Assembly: GCA_900554095.1 (NCBI GenBank)
Contig: USGC01000073.1
Location: 1 to 8,082 of the forward strand
Direction: 5' to 3'
From: an uncultured bacterium
Lineage (GTDB): Bacteria > Cyanobacteriota > Vampirovibrionia > Gastranaerophilales > Gastranaerophilaceae
Length of the DNA: 8,082 nt
The notes beneath the pieces are model-generated. The model was not told where the DNA came from. It did no database searches and worked only from the letters and a program-made list of their open reading frames with translations. Within the stretch, counting starts at the first letter, position 1; each line of letters starts with the position of its first letter. The position numbers and the translations under genes were made by a program. Shown here one piece after another: positions 1-6,495 of the stretch.

Positions 1-257
1 TTACCGGAGCAAACGCAAATTTATCAGTAAATGAAGTTAGAGGATCTGTAGTAAAATTTACAAAAGAGAGTGTTACTGATAATAAAAAGCTTACGGATAC
101 GGTAGAAATCAATTTGAGTGAGGATACTTTTGTTGGCGTTAATACTATTGAATTTTCAACATTATCTGATATCGATGGTTCTGTGATTAAAACAGAGCAT
201 GCTTTCTATGCTCTTACAGGCAAAAAGATATCTGGTGCGAGTGTATTAGAAAAATGA
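1..257 (+). CDS. C-terminal end of an unrecognised protein (5' end outside window)
   Basis: An open frame runs from the left edge (first full codon at 3) to a TGA at 255-257 and encodes the last 84 residues of a protein. I do not recognise the family. The fragment is polar, with alternating hydrophobic and Ser/Thr/Asn residues and frequent Val/Thr, a pattern typical of beta-strand-rich domains. It has no cysteine, no membrane segment and no recognisable catalytic motif, and it ends in SGASVLEK. The frame is supported by the absence of internal stops over the whole stretch and by the position of the next gene: the trxB ribosome binding site overlaps this stop codon and only 9 nt separate the two genes, so the two are probably co-transcribed and may be translationally coupled. 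An extracytoplasmic or structural role is possible but unsupported. Confidence 0.7.
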   Translation, partial: TGANANLSVNEVRGSVVKFTKESVTDNKKLTDTVEINLSEDTFVGVNTIEFSTLSDIDGSVIKTEHAFYALTGKKISGASVLEK

Positions 258-266
258 GGATTAAGT

Positions 267-1211
267 ATGCAGAGATATGAATTTGATACGGTAATTTTAG
301 GTGGCGGCCCGGCAGGGCTTTCAGCAGCGATTTATGCAAGTCGCGGGGCTGTTTCTACAGCGGTAATTGATACTTCTATGATGGGCGGTCAGCCTTCAAA
401 TTATCTGGAATTGGAAAATTATCCTGGGTTTCCGATTATAGGCGGGTATGATTTGATGGAAAAGTTTGAAGAACACGCCGACAAGTTCGGTGTCCAAAAA
501 TTTCCTATGCAAGAGATTGAAAGTGTTGATTTGAAATCTAATCCAAAAGTTATAAAGACGAAAGAAGCTGAATTTATTGCAAAAACCGTAATTATAGCAT
601 GCGGTGCGCAGCCTATGAAGCTTAATGTTCCCGGCGAAAAAGAATTTGTGGGCCGCGGCGTCAGCTATTGCGCAGTATGCGATGGTGCGTTTTATAAAGA
701 TAAAGTCGTAGCTGTCGTTGGCGGCGGTAATGCGGCAGTCGAAGAAGCTATGTATTTAACAAAATTCGCTAAAAAAGTTTATGTAATCCATAGACGCAAT
801 GAACTTCGTGCTGATAAAATAGTTCAAGAACGTGCGTTCAAAAATGAAAAAATAGAATTTATCTGGGACAGTGTTGTAAAAGAAATTCAAGGTGAAGACC
901 TTGTGCACACGGCAGTTTTGGAGAATGTAAAATCCGGAGAACGTGCGAATTTACAAGTTAATGGAGTTTTCCCATACATTGGCATGGTTCCGAATATTGA
1001 ATGTTTATCAGGACAAGTTGAACAAGATTCAAGCGGATTTATCATAACTGACGAGACAATGAAAACCTCGATAAATGGTGTATATGCAGTTGGTGATGTT
1101 AGAAAAACTCCGCTAAGACAGGTGATAACAGCAGCCTCAGATGGAGCTGTAGGGGCTGTTTATGCGGTTAGATATCTTGAAACATATACAGAAATACCCC
1201 AAACTGTTTAA
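267..1211 (+). CDS. trxB: Thioredoxin reductase (NADPH, FAD-dependent)
   Basis: This 314-residue protein is a low-molecular-weight thioredoxin reductase, a cytoplasmic flavoenzyme that passes electrons from NADPH through FAD and a redox disulfide to thioredoxin. Visible landmarks in order are the FAD dinucleotide-binding GGGPAG (12-17), the GGQ segment near 40-42, the redox-active CAVC (Cys135 and Cys138) followed by DG, the NADPH-binding GGGNAA (152-157), HRRNELRA (175-182) and the C-terminal FAD motif GVYAVGDVR (271-279). The HRR plus RA arginines are those that select NADPH over NADH in classical TrxB, so a NADPH rather than ferredoxin-linked enzyme is likely. Length is normal for the family. 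The ATG start is preceded by GAGGA (256-260) at 6-nt spacing, overlapping the upstream stop. An intrinsic terminator follows directly. No thioredoxin gene is in view, so the partner must be encoded elsewhere. Confidence 0.96.
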   Translation: MQRYEFDTVILGGGPAGLSAAIYASRGAVSTAVIDTSMMGGQPSNYLELENYPGFPIIGGYDLMEKFEEHADKFGVQKFPMQEIESVDLKSNPKVIKTKEAEFIAKTVIIACGAQPMKLNVPGEKEFVGRGVSYCAVCDGAFYKDKVVAVVGGGNAAVEEAMYLTKFAKKVYVIHRRNELRADKIVQERAFKNEKIEFIWDSVVKEIQGEDLVHTAVLENVKSGERANLQVNGVFPYIGMVPNIECLSGQVEQDSSGFIITDETMKTSINGVYAVGDVRKTPLRQVITAASDGAVGAVYAVRYLETYTEIPQTV

Positions 1212-1214
1212 TTA

Positions 1215-1238
1215 AAAAAGAGCCATTAGGCTCTTTTT
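1215..1238 (+). terminator. Intrinsic terminator of trxB
   Basis: A perfect hairpin begins 4 nt after the trxB stop: AAAAAGAGCC (1215-1224), a 4-nt ATTA loop, and GGCTCTTTTT (1229-1238). The five terminal T residues serve as the U-tract. Because the left arm also begins with an A-run, the same element could stop transcripts arriving on the minus strand. Confidence 0.88.
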
Positions 1239-1252
1239 AGTAGAAAGTTTAT

Positions 1253-1280
1253 AAAAAAAAAAGTTGCCCAAATAGGCAAC
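1253..1280 (-). terminator. Intrinsic terminator facing left, with no gene assigned to it
   Basis: On the minus strand this reads GTTGCC, a 6-nt loop (TATTTG), GGCAAC, then ten consecutive T residues (plus-strand A-run 1253-1262). It is a textbook intrinsic terminator for leftward transcription. On the plus strand the hairpin is followed by ATTAAATAAA, so it does not work as a rightward terminator. No leftward coding gene lies between here and pilT: the minus strand of 1281-1500 has only trivial reading frames. The element either ends a small non-coding RNA or shields trxB from antisense transcription. Confidence 0.72.
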
Positions 1281-1423
1281 ATTAAATAAACACGAGGATA
1301 TTAAGAGAGAGAGTATAAAAAACTTTTTCTTTATTTTTCCTAATTATAGAGATTATCTTTTTCCAATTTATATAACTTTTTGATTTCCCTTACATCTATA
1401 TAAAGTATTTTTTCAAGAATAAA
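1281..1423. other. Gene-free AT-rich spacer
   Basis: This stretch between the two hairpins downstream of trxB and the promoter region of pilT has no convincing coding frame on either strand. It contains a short purine run (GAGAGAGAG, about 1304-1313) and several homopolymeric A/T tracts. On the minus strand a TATAAT hexamer lies at 1343-1348 but has no recognisable -35 box at the usual distance. Nothing else could be supported. Confidence 0.6.
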
Positions 1424-1452
1424 TTGACTAAAAGTTTTGGTAATGTTACATT
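1424..1452 (+). promoter_or_regulatory. Possible second, upstream promoter of pilT
   Basis: TTGACT (1424-1429), a 17-nt spacer and TACATT (1447-1452) match the sigma-70 consensus at 5/6 and 4/6 positions. Transcription from it would start near 1459, within the spacer upstream of the stronger promoter. Its -10 box overlaps the first copy of the TGTTACA repeat, so a protein bound there would be expected to block it. In such AT-rich DNA a match of this quality may be chance. Confidence 0.35.
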
Positions 1453-1461
1453 CTTGTTACA
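1444..1461 (+). repeat. TGTTACA direct repeat, 11-bp period, possible regulator site
   Basis: Two identical 7-bp copies of TGTTACA lie at 1444-1450 and 1455-1461, a start-to-start distance of 11 bp, about one helical turn. They end 12 bp before the -35 box of the pilT promoter. Paired direct repeats at this period just upstream of a -35 box are typical of sites for OmpR/PhoB-type response regulators. That identity is an inference; only the repeat and its position are seen. Confidence 0.45.
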
Positions 1462-1473
1462 AAAGAAAAAATC

Positions 1474-1502
1474 TTGTCATAGAGCAAAAAAGATGATATA
1501 AT
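1474..1502 (+). promoter_or_regulatory. Strong sigma-70-type promoter of pilT-recO
   Basis: TTGTCA (1474-1479), an exact 17-nt spacer and a perfect TATAAT (1497-1502) form a near-consensus promoter. Transcription should start around 1508-1510, giving a 5' leader of only about 20 nt before the GTG start of pilT at 1531. This is the best promoter in the window. Confidence 0.82.
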
Positions 1503-1518
1503 CTTTTTATAAGAATTG

Positions 1519-1524
1519 AGAGGA
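1519..1524 (+). promoter_or_regulatory. Ribosome binding site that sets the pilT start
   Basis: AGAGGA lies 6 nt before the GTG at 1531. An in-frame TTG at 1516 would place the start immediately beside or within this sequence and leave no leader, so the GTG is preferred. Confidence 0.75.
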
Positions 1525-1530
1525 ACAATA

Positions 1531-2640
1531 GTGGAAAGTAATTTTGATGTAGTTGCATTTTTAGAACGAGCAGTAGCAATAGGGGCTTCTGACGTGCATT
1601 TGTCTGTAAACGAGCACCCGGCAATACGTAAAGATGGTAAAATTATAAAAATTAACATGCCTCCTTTAACAGAAACTGATCTTGATGAAGCTTACGGTGC
1701 ACTATTGCCCGGTACTATAAGTAACGAACATCTTGATTCTTTATTTGATCTTGACTTTGCTTATGAAATTGTTGGCTGTGCGCGTTTCCGTGTTAACTTA
1801 AGCCGACAGTTAGGCAGGTATTCACTTGTTATAAGAACTATCCCTTATGAAATTAAAACTCCCGCGGAATTAAATCTTCCAAAGGCAATTGAGCAGTTTT
1901 CAACTTTAAATAATGGTTTAGTGCTTATTACCGGGCCTACAGGAAGCGGTAAGTCAACGACAATTGCATCTTTAATTGACTATATAAATATCAACTATCC
2001 AAAGCATATTATAACAATTGAAGATCCGGTTGAATTTATTTTTAATAACAGAAAATGTATTGTTTCACAGCGTCAAATAGGCGTTGATACTAAATCATTC
2101 CCGGATGGTGTTAAATACGCTTTAAGACAAGATCCGGATGTTATATTTATCGGAGAAATCAGAGACCGCGAAACAGTTGTAAGTGCTCTGAAAGCTGCTG
2201 AAACAGGACATTTGGTTTATGCAACAATTCACACGAACGATGCTGTTCAGACTGTAAATAGAATTGTTAACATGTTTGATCCGGCAGACAGGCTTCATGT
2301 TAGAGCTCAAATCGCTTCAATCCTTAGGGGTACAGTTTCTCAACGTCTAGTGCCGATTAACGGCGCCTTTGGCCGCCGTCCCGCTGTTGAACTTCTTGTC
2401 GTAACCCCGACTGTTAAAGATTTTATTGAAAAAGATAATCTTGAAGAAGTTTATGATTTAGTTAAAAAAGGCTCTTTTAATAACATGATTACAATGAACA
2501 TGTCTCTTTATAATCTTTATGCTGAAGGCATTGTTACAGAAGAAGTTGCTCTTGAGTATTCTGATAATAAAAATGAGCTTAGACAAATGTTTAAAGGAGT
2601 TTACCAGGGAACAGCTTCTCCCAAGAAGGATTACCAATAG
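1531..2640 (+). CDS. pilT: PilT-family type IV pilus retraction ATPase
   Basis: Numbered from the GTG at 1531 the protein has 369 residues, a usual PilT length. PilT forms a hexameric ring at the cytoplasmic base of the type IV pilus and uses ATP hydrolysis to disassemble the pilus, giving twitching motility. The N-terminal domain (about 1-110) carries the ASDVHLSV segment typical of PilT/GspE proteins. The RecA-like core shows Walker A GPTGSGKS (135-142), the Asp box ITIEDPVEF (161-169), Walker B DPDVIFIGEIRD (201-212, catalytic Glu209) and the His box HLVYATIHTNDA (227-238). The C-terminal segment LVKKGSFNNMITMNMSLYNL (310-329) corresponds to the regulatory AIRNLIREGK...TM..SL region of PilT. 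The absence of an extra N-terminal domain argues against PilB/GspE. It is transcribed from a strong promoter and overlaps recO by one base. No other pilus gene is in view, so the pilus machinery would be encoded elsewhere. Confidence 0.93.
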   Translation: MESNFDVVAFLERAVAIGASDVHLSVNEHPAIRKDGKIIKINMPPLTETDLDEAYGALLPGTISNEHLDSLFDLDFAYEIVGCARFRVNLSRQLGRYSLVIRTIPYEIKTPAELNLPKAIEQFSTLNNGLVLITGPTGSGKSTTIASLIDYININYPKHIITIEDPVEFIFNNRKCIVSQRQIGVDTKSFPDGVKYALRQDPDVIFIGEIRDRETVVSALKAAETGHLVYATIHTNDAVQTVNRIVNMFDPADRLHVRAQIASILRGTVSQRLVPINGAFGRRPAVELLVVTPTVKDFIEKDNLEEVYDLVKKGSFNNMITMNMSLYNLYAEGIVTEEVALEYSDNKNELRQMFKGVYQGTASPKKDYQ

Positions 2641-3401
2641 TGCATAACTTTGTTACTGACGCAATAAATTTAAAAGCTTATAACCTCAGTGAGGCTGATA
2701 AAATTATTGTGATGTACTCTCGAGACAAAGGGCTTATCAGGGGCGTTGCAAAAGGTGTGAAGAAGCCTAAAAGTAAACTAGGCGCAAGAATGGATTTGCT
2801 TGTTGCTAATAAGCTAATGCTTTATAAAGGCAAAAATTTAGATACAATATGTCAGGCTGAAGCTTTAAATACCTTCCATAAAATTCGCAGCAACATGGAT
2901 AAAATCTTTTATTCGCTTTATATCTCCGAAGTCGTTTCAAATTTCGGAGTTGAAGACGATCCTTGCTCTAATGAGGTTTTTGATTTGCTTTATAGGGCTC
3001 TTGAAAAGATTGCCTCTGCACAAAATAAAACAGAAATTCTTTTGGCTGTTATAAAATTTCAGCTTAAAATGATGATAATTTCAGGTTTTGGAATTGAATT
3101 GGGGAGTTGTCTCAAGTGCGGATGTGAATTAAAAGAAGATAATATGTACTTTTCTTCAAGACTTGGCGGTGTGATTTGCGCTAAATGCAATGAAGCTTAT
3201 GGCATTCCTGTTATTATGCATCACAAACTAAGGGACTTTTTGATGGCATTGGCTCAGTTGGATTTTGATACAAAGTGTGATTATGAGCAAAAAGCTACTG
3301 AAAAAGTTTGCAATGTGTGCTTTGAACTTTTGAAAGGTTACATTGACATTCATTCACCGCGAAAATTCAATTCAACAGCAATATTGCAGGAAGTAATTTA
3401 A
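2640..3401 (+). CDS. recO: DNA repair protein RecO
   Basis: This 253-residue protein matches RecO, which works with RecR (and RecF) to load RecA onto SSB-coated single-stranded DNA and can anneal strands. The N-terminal part (about 1-75) has the OB-fold pattern, including the start TDAINLKAYNLSEADKII and DKGLIRGVAKGVKKPKS, where basic residues 39-46 would face DNA. The middle is helical, and a zinc-binding site is formed by Cys157/Cys160 (with Cys162 adjacent) and Cys180/Cys183, near SRLGGVICAKC, a typical RecO context. Length is normal. The start is a GTG whose first base is the last base of the pilT TAG stop; AGAAGGA (2624-2630) lies 9 nt upstream, inside pilT. The arrangement indicates translation coupled to pilT. 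A terminator follows 8 nt after the stop. Confidence 0.92.
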   Translation: MHNFVTDAINLKAYNLSEADKIIVMYSRDKGLIRGVAKGVKKPKSKLGARMDLLVANKLMLYKGKNLDTICQAEALNTFHKIRSNMDKIFYSLYISEVVSNFGVEDDPCSNEVFDLLYRALEKIASAQNKTEILLAVIKFQLKMMIISGFGIELGSCLKCGCELKEDNMYFSSRLGGVICAKCNEAYGIPVIMHHKLRDFLMALAQLDFDTKCDYEQKATEKVCNVCFELLKGYIDIHSPRKFNSTAILQEVI

Positions 3402-3409
3402 TTTGAATA

Positions 3410-3438
3410 AAAAAATGCTGAGAGTATCAGCATTTTTT
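3410..3438. terminator. Bidirectional terminator between recO and the mutase gene
   Basis: A perfect 12-bp stem, AAAAAATGCTGA (3410-3421) and TCAGCATTTTTT (3427-3438), encloses a 5-nt loop. It has a T-tract on both strands, so it can end recO on the plus strand and the convergent mutase gene on the minus strand, whose stop codon lies only 2 nt beyond it. Confidence 0.9.
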
Positions 3439-3440
3439 AT

Positions 3441-5708
3441 TTAAAATTCATACTTTGGAATAACAAACTTCTCATTATTCGCATCTTTGTCGACAAACTC
3501 CAGATAATATTTCATGGCTTTGTCTTTTGAGGCATTGTAGAATTTATCCGTTATGTATTTTTTGTGAAGCTCTGTTCTGTATCCGCTGTAATTCCCCAGA
3601 ACATTTGCATACATTTCTATGACCGCTTTGTCCAGCCCTCCGCCGTATGCTTTTGTTTTAGCATCAGTGCCGGATGGTCTTATTTCGATGTACTTGTCAT
3701 CGAATTCAAGATATGTGCCGTCGCCCACAAATTTGATTGATTGCAAATTATCAAAGTTAAGGCTTTTAAAGGAATCGTTTAAGACTTCTCTAACATTTTC
3801 AATGGTCATGATGCCTTCTTTTACAGCAATAGCCATAGAAAGATAGAATAAATCGTTTTCGGTACGTTTTTTTTCGCCTTCAATTTTGGATAATTTTAGT
3901 TTTTCAATGTCAGGTTCAGATTCATTGTAATAAGCGATGTCTACGCGTGTGTCAAAACGGCCTTTAATATTATTTTCGCTAAAAATTTGAACCAAATATT
4001 GAGATAATGATTTATTTTGCAATTGTGCAATTAGAGCTGATGCTACAATAATTGCTTCTGTTGCACTTTTTTCACGCATGGCAATGGCTTGGCGGCCTGC
4101 TTTGGATTTGATTAATTCTTCTGTACCCATAATCATGCCGCCGCTTTCTTCGCCTGCGAAGATTAGTCTTGGATTTACTCCGAGATTGATAGGGGTTGCA
4201 AAAACATCATCAACAATAACATCTTTATTAGGTGATTGTTTAAGTTTTAATTCAATTTTTTTCATAATATTTGCGATTTCTTTGAACCCGACAGGAACAT
4301 TAACAACGCTAACCCCGTTATGTTTAGCCCATTCATCCCAGCTTAGAGCAGAGGCCGTTGTTTTAATCATAAACCTCGGATGATTTTTCCAAAGCCCTTG
4401 GGCTTTTAACTGTTTTGATTGGAAATCCATAAGCATCAAGAAAGCCTGGTTTGCAGTAAATACTGTTAAGATTGTCCTATCATCAAGTTTAATATAATCA
4501 ATCCCGGCTTCTTCAAGTTTTGGAATACGTAAGATGCTTTCTTTTTGAGTGATAGTAAGCCTGTCATGGTCGGGGTCTGTTATCAAAACGGCTGTTAAAA
4601 ACGGATAATCTTTTAACTTTTCAGAGTATTTCATTGTTTCAAGAACAGGGAAAAACTTTTCACCGTTTGGCTTTTTAGAAATTACGGTAGCGTCAACTGA
4701 GTAATCGTAAAAAGCTTTTTCGCCTTTTGGCGTATGGTCATATTTGCCTATTGAGTGGAAAAACGGATCCTCTTTAATGTTAACCCAGTCAAATTTTTCT
4801 GATATTCCTAGTTTCTCAAGAACTCGGCTTAAAGTCCTGTAAGCAGAACCGCCAACATTTTCAATAACTATTTTTTCATCAATTTCTTTTATTAATTCTA
4901 AATTATTTTTTTGAGCAACGCCTGATTGCAAATATTCAACATAAAGATCTATGCCGTCATTAAGCTTTTGCATTATTTTTTCATCAATGAGCGGGTTATC
5001 TTTTGCCGCAATTTTAATTTTGTATTGACCGTCGTGTTCTGTGATATCAAAGATTTCTTGAATTTTATTTACGAATTCAAGGCTTTCTTCGGGTAAGTAC
5101 TGGCTGCCTTGAGAATTCAAATCTTTAGTGGCATTTTTAACTGAAATCCCGTGGCTTGATGTAATGTATTCACCGCCAAGTAAATCAAGCTTAAATGCTA
5201 AAAATGAGGCAAGCCAGATTGGAATAGTTTTTCTGCCTTGTGGAACAAGTGTTTTAATTCCTTGTGCTGCTTGAATTCTGGCTATTGCATCAAGAAACAA
5301 GTCTGAATTATATCTTACTTCTCGTCCTGCTATTTTTAGAATTTCTTTATTCGGGTATTTTTCTTTTGCTACGAGTGCCTTAGCTAAGGTCGCAAGTACA
5401 ATCCCCACAAGGTTAATCGGAAATCTTGTGTCTTGCGGATACAGAATATTTTGCGGGCCTCGTATTCCGGCCGTTGAGACTTTAGCTTCTTTGGCGTAAT
5501 TTGCAAACCATTCTTTTAAATTTAACCCTTGAGGATTTTTTTCTTTGTCATAAGGGAAAAGATGTTCTTTTTTCAGTGTGAATGTAAATTCGCCATTATT
5601 ATCAAAATCCATAAGATTTAAATTTTTTATATATTCGGGTGTTTTGTCGTAAACGCTTAAAAACAGTTCATTTTCTAAATGGTTTTGTGAAGTTTTTGGT
5701 ACGGCCAT
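3441..5708 (-). CDS. Divergent long alpha-D-phosphohexomutase (phosphoglucomutase/phosphomannomutase-like)
   Basis: This 755-residue cytoplasmic protein belongs to the alpha-D-phosphohexomutase superfamily, which moves a phosphate between the 1 and 6 positions of a hexose through a phosphoserine. Landmarks in order are STAGIRG (78-84), the phosphoserine loop TSSHGIS (183-189, probable nucleophile Ser185), the metal loop DPDHDR (378-383; Asp378, Asp380, Asp382), a VPVGFKEI segment (471-478), the sugar-selecting loop GEESGG (519-524) and the phosphate-binding loop RPSGTDAK (677-684). Thus all four domains are present. It is much longer than the usual 450-580 residues, with about 75 extra residues before the first motif, insertions between domains and about 50 residues after the last. 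The usual TASHNP and DPDGDR loops are changed. ATG start, AAGGAG (5715-5720) at 6-nt spacing. The substrate (glucose, mannose, glucosamine or other phosphate) cannot be told from sequence alone. Confidence 0.85.
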   Translation of the reverse strand: MAVPKTSQNHLENELFLSVYDKTPEYIKNLNLMDFDNNGEFTFTLKKEHLFPYDKEKNPQGLNLKEWFANYAKEAKVSTAGIRGPQNILYPQDTRFPINLVGIVLATLAKALVAKEKYPNKEILKIAGREVRYNSDLFLDAIARIQAAQGIKTLVPQGRKTIPIWLASFLAFKLDLLGGEYITSSHGISVKNATKDLNSQGSQYLPEESLEFVNKIQEIFDITEHDGQYKIKIAAKDNPLIDEKIMQKLNDGIDLYVEYLQSGVAQKNNLELIKEIDEKIVIENVGGSAYRTLSRVLEKLGISEKFDWVNIKEDPFFHSIGKYDHTPKGEKAFYDYSVDATVISKKPNGEKFFPVLETMKYSEKLKDYPFLTAVLITDPDHDRLTITQKESILRIPKLEEAGIDYIKLDDRTILTVFTANQAFLMLMDFQSKQLKAQGLWKNHPRFMIKTTASALSWDEWAKHNGVSVVNVPVGFKEIANIMKKIELKLKQSPNKDVIVDDVFATPINLGVNPRLIFAGEESGGMIMGTEELIKSKAGRQAIAMREKSATEAIIVASALIAQLQNKSLSQYLVQIFSENNIKGRFDTRVDIAYYNESEPDIEKLKLSKIEGEKKRTENDLFYLSMAIAVKEGIMTIENVREVLNDSFKSLNFDNLQSIKFVGDGTYLEFDDKYIEIRPSGTDAKTKAYGGGLDKAVIEMYANVLGNYSGYRTELHKKYITDKFYNASKDKAMKYYLEFVDKDANNEKFVIPKYEF

Positions 5709-5746
5709 AAGTCTCTCCTTAATTTAAAAATGTATTTAGTACGTTT

Positions 5747-5776
5747 ATTATAATATAAAAAACGCATATTGTTCAA
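5747..5776 (-). promoter_or_regulatory. Promoter of the phosphohexomutase gene
   Basis: On the minus strand TTGAAC (5771-5776), an 18-nt spacer and a perfect TATAAT (5747-5752) precede the gene. Expected transcription start is near 5740, giving a leader of about 30 nt. The -35 box shares four bases with the -35 box of the divergent acyltransferase promoter. Confidence 0.65.
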
Positions 5777-5796
5777 TAATTATTTTGTTATATAAT
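5769..5796 (+). promoter_or_regulatory. Promoter of the acyltransferase operon
   Basis: TTGTTC (5769-5774), a 16-nt spacer and a perfect TATAAT (5791-5796) precede the first acyltransferase gene. The -35 box is only a half match. The start of transcription would fall near 5802-5804, so the leader would be very short and begin almost at the ribosome binding site. Confidence 0.6.
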
Positions 5797-5802
5797 ATTA
5801 TA

Positions 5803-5808
5803 GAGGAG
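5803..5808 (+). promoter_or_regulatory. Ribosome binding site that sets the first acyltransferase start
   Basis: GAGGAG lies 6 nt before the ATG at 5815. An in-frame TTG at 5785 would lie inside the promoter, just upstream of the -10 box, and is rejected as a start. Confidence 0.8.
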
Positions 5809-5814
5809 TTAAAT

Positions 5815-6483
5815 ATGAGCAAAGAAAAAGAAAAAAAGAATTATGCAAATCGCCAGGCATCTTCATATAACCGCTGGCGGTCGTTTATTCAAATTTTGGT
5901 TTGCAAATATTTTTATATGATAAGGTATAAATTTGTATATCGTTTGAAAGTCGAAGGGCTTGAGAATGTTCCAAAAGATAATGAATACATAGTTTGCCCT
6001 AATCATTTATCAACTCTTGATCCGCCATTAGTTTGTGCTGTTTTGCCAAGACGAATTTCGTTTATGGCTAAAAAAGAGCTTTTTGATATAAGATTTTTGC
6101 GCTGGTGGCTTGATTGGCTGGGGGCTTTTGCTGTAAATCGCGAAAGTTTAGGCCCATCTACAATAAAAACAGTTATGAATATAAAAAAGAGTGAATGGGT
6201 CTTTGGTATCTTTCCGCAAGGCACAAGAGGCGAACCCGGCATAATTTCGGGTGTAACGAAAGGCTTTGCAGGACTTGCTAAAATTACTAAATGTGCAGTT
6301 CTGCCTGTAGGAATTATTGGAACAAACGAAGTTAAGCGATTGCCGTTTTCAGGCCAAATTACCGTTAAAATTGGAAAACCTATTCCATATAGTGATGATA
6401 CTGATGGTATGGTTAAAAAATGGGCGCTTGCAATTGAAGATTTGACCGGATTTAAATATGTAGAACCGGTAAATAAAGAATAG
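5815..6483 (+). CDS. plsC: 1-acyl-sn-glycerol-3-phosphate acyltransferase (PlsC/LPLAT family), first copy
   Basis: From the ATG at 5815 this is a 222-residue lysophospholipid acyltransferase. The family transfers a fatty acyl group to lysophosphatidic acid to make phosphatidic acid, the parent of membrane phospholipids, at the inner face of the cytoplasmic membrane. The catalytic NHLSTLDP (63-70) gives the HX4D pair His64/Asp69; FMAKKELF (83-90) is the usual second block; FPQGTRG (133-139) corresponds to FPEGTRS with Gln for Glu; and VLPVGIIG (162-169) is the fourth block. A basic, very hydrophilic N-terminus is followed by a weakly hydrophobic stretch (about 23-41) that could lie on the membrane. 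Length is typical. The next gene is a diverged paralogue 12 nt downstream. An acyltransferase acting on another acceptor (ornithine lipid, glycolipid) cannot be excluded. Confidence 0.88.
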   Translation: MSKEKEKKNYANRQASSYNRWRSFIQILVCKYFYMIRYKFVYRLKVEGLENVPKDNEYIVCPNHLSTLDPPLVCAVLPRRISFMAKKELFDIRFLRWWLDWLGAFAVNRESLGPSTIKTVMNIKKSEWVFGIFPQGTRGEPGIISGVTKGFAGLAKITKCAVLPVGIIGTNEVKRLPFSGQITVKIGKPIPYSDDTDGMVKKWALAIEDLTGFKYVEPVNKE

Positions 6484-6495
6484 TTAGGAGTTTTC

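Noticed and set aside
1443..1496. 17-codon plus-strand frame starting ATG at 1443 as a leader peptide
   Set aside because: It has no ribosome binding site, lies mostly upstream of the mapped-by-motif transcription start and covers the -35 box of the strong promoter.
1516..1530. TTG at 1516 as an earlier start for pilT
   Set aside because: It adjoins the ribosome binding site (1519-1524) and would add five residues encoded by that site; the GTG at 1531 has correct spacing.
1446..1658. Minus-strand frame of 70 codons overlapping the pilT promoter and start
   Set aside because: It is antisense to a well-supported gene and its promoter, has no family resemblance, and its composition is that of the complement of pilT and AT-rich spacer.
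2122..2310. Minus-strand frame of 62 codons inside pilT
   Set aside because: It is the complement of the conserved Walker B and His-box region and has no start signals of its own.
3619..4383. Plus-strand frames (75 and 101 codons) inside the phosphohexomutase gene
   Set aside because: Both are antisense to conserved motifs of the mutase (sugar and phosphate loops) and have no ribosome binding site or family resemblance.
5785..5814. TTG at 5785 as the start of the first acyltransferase
   Set aside because: The added codons would be the -10 box and ribosome binding site of the gene; the ATG at 5815 is correctly spaced.
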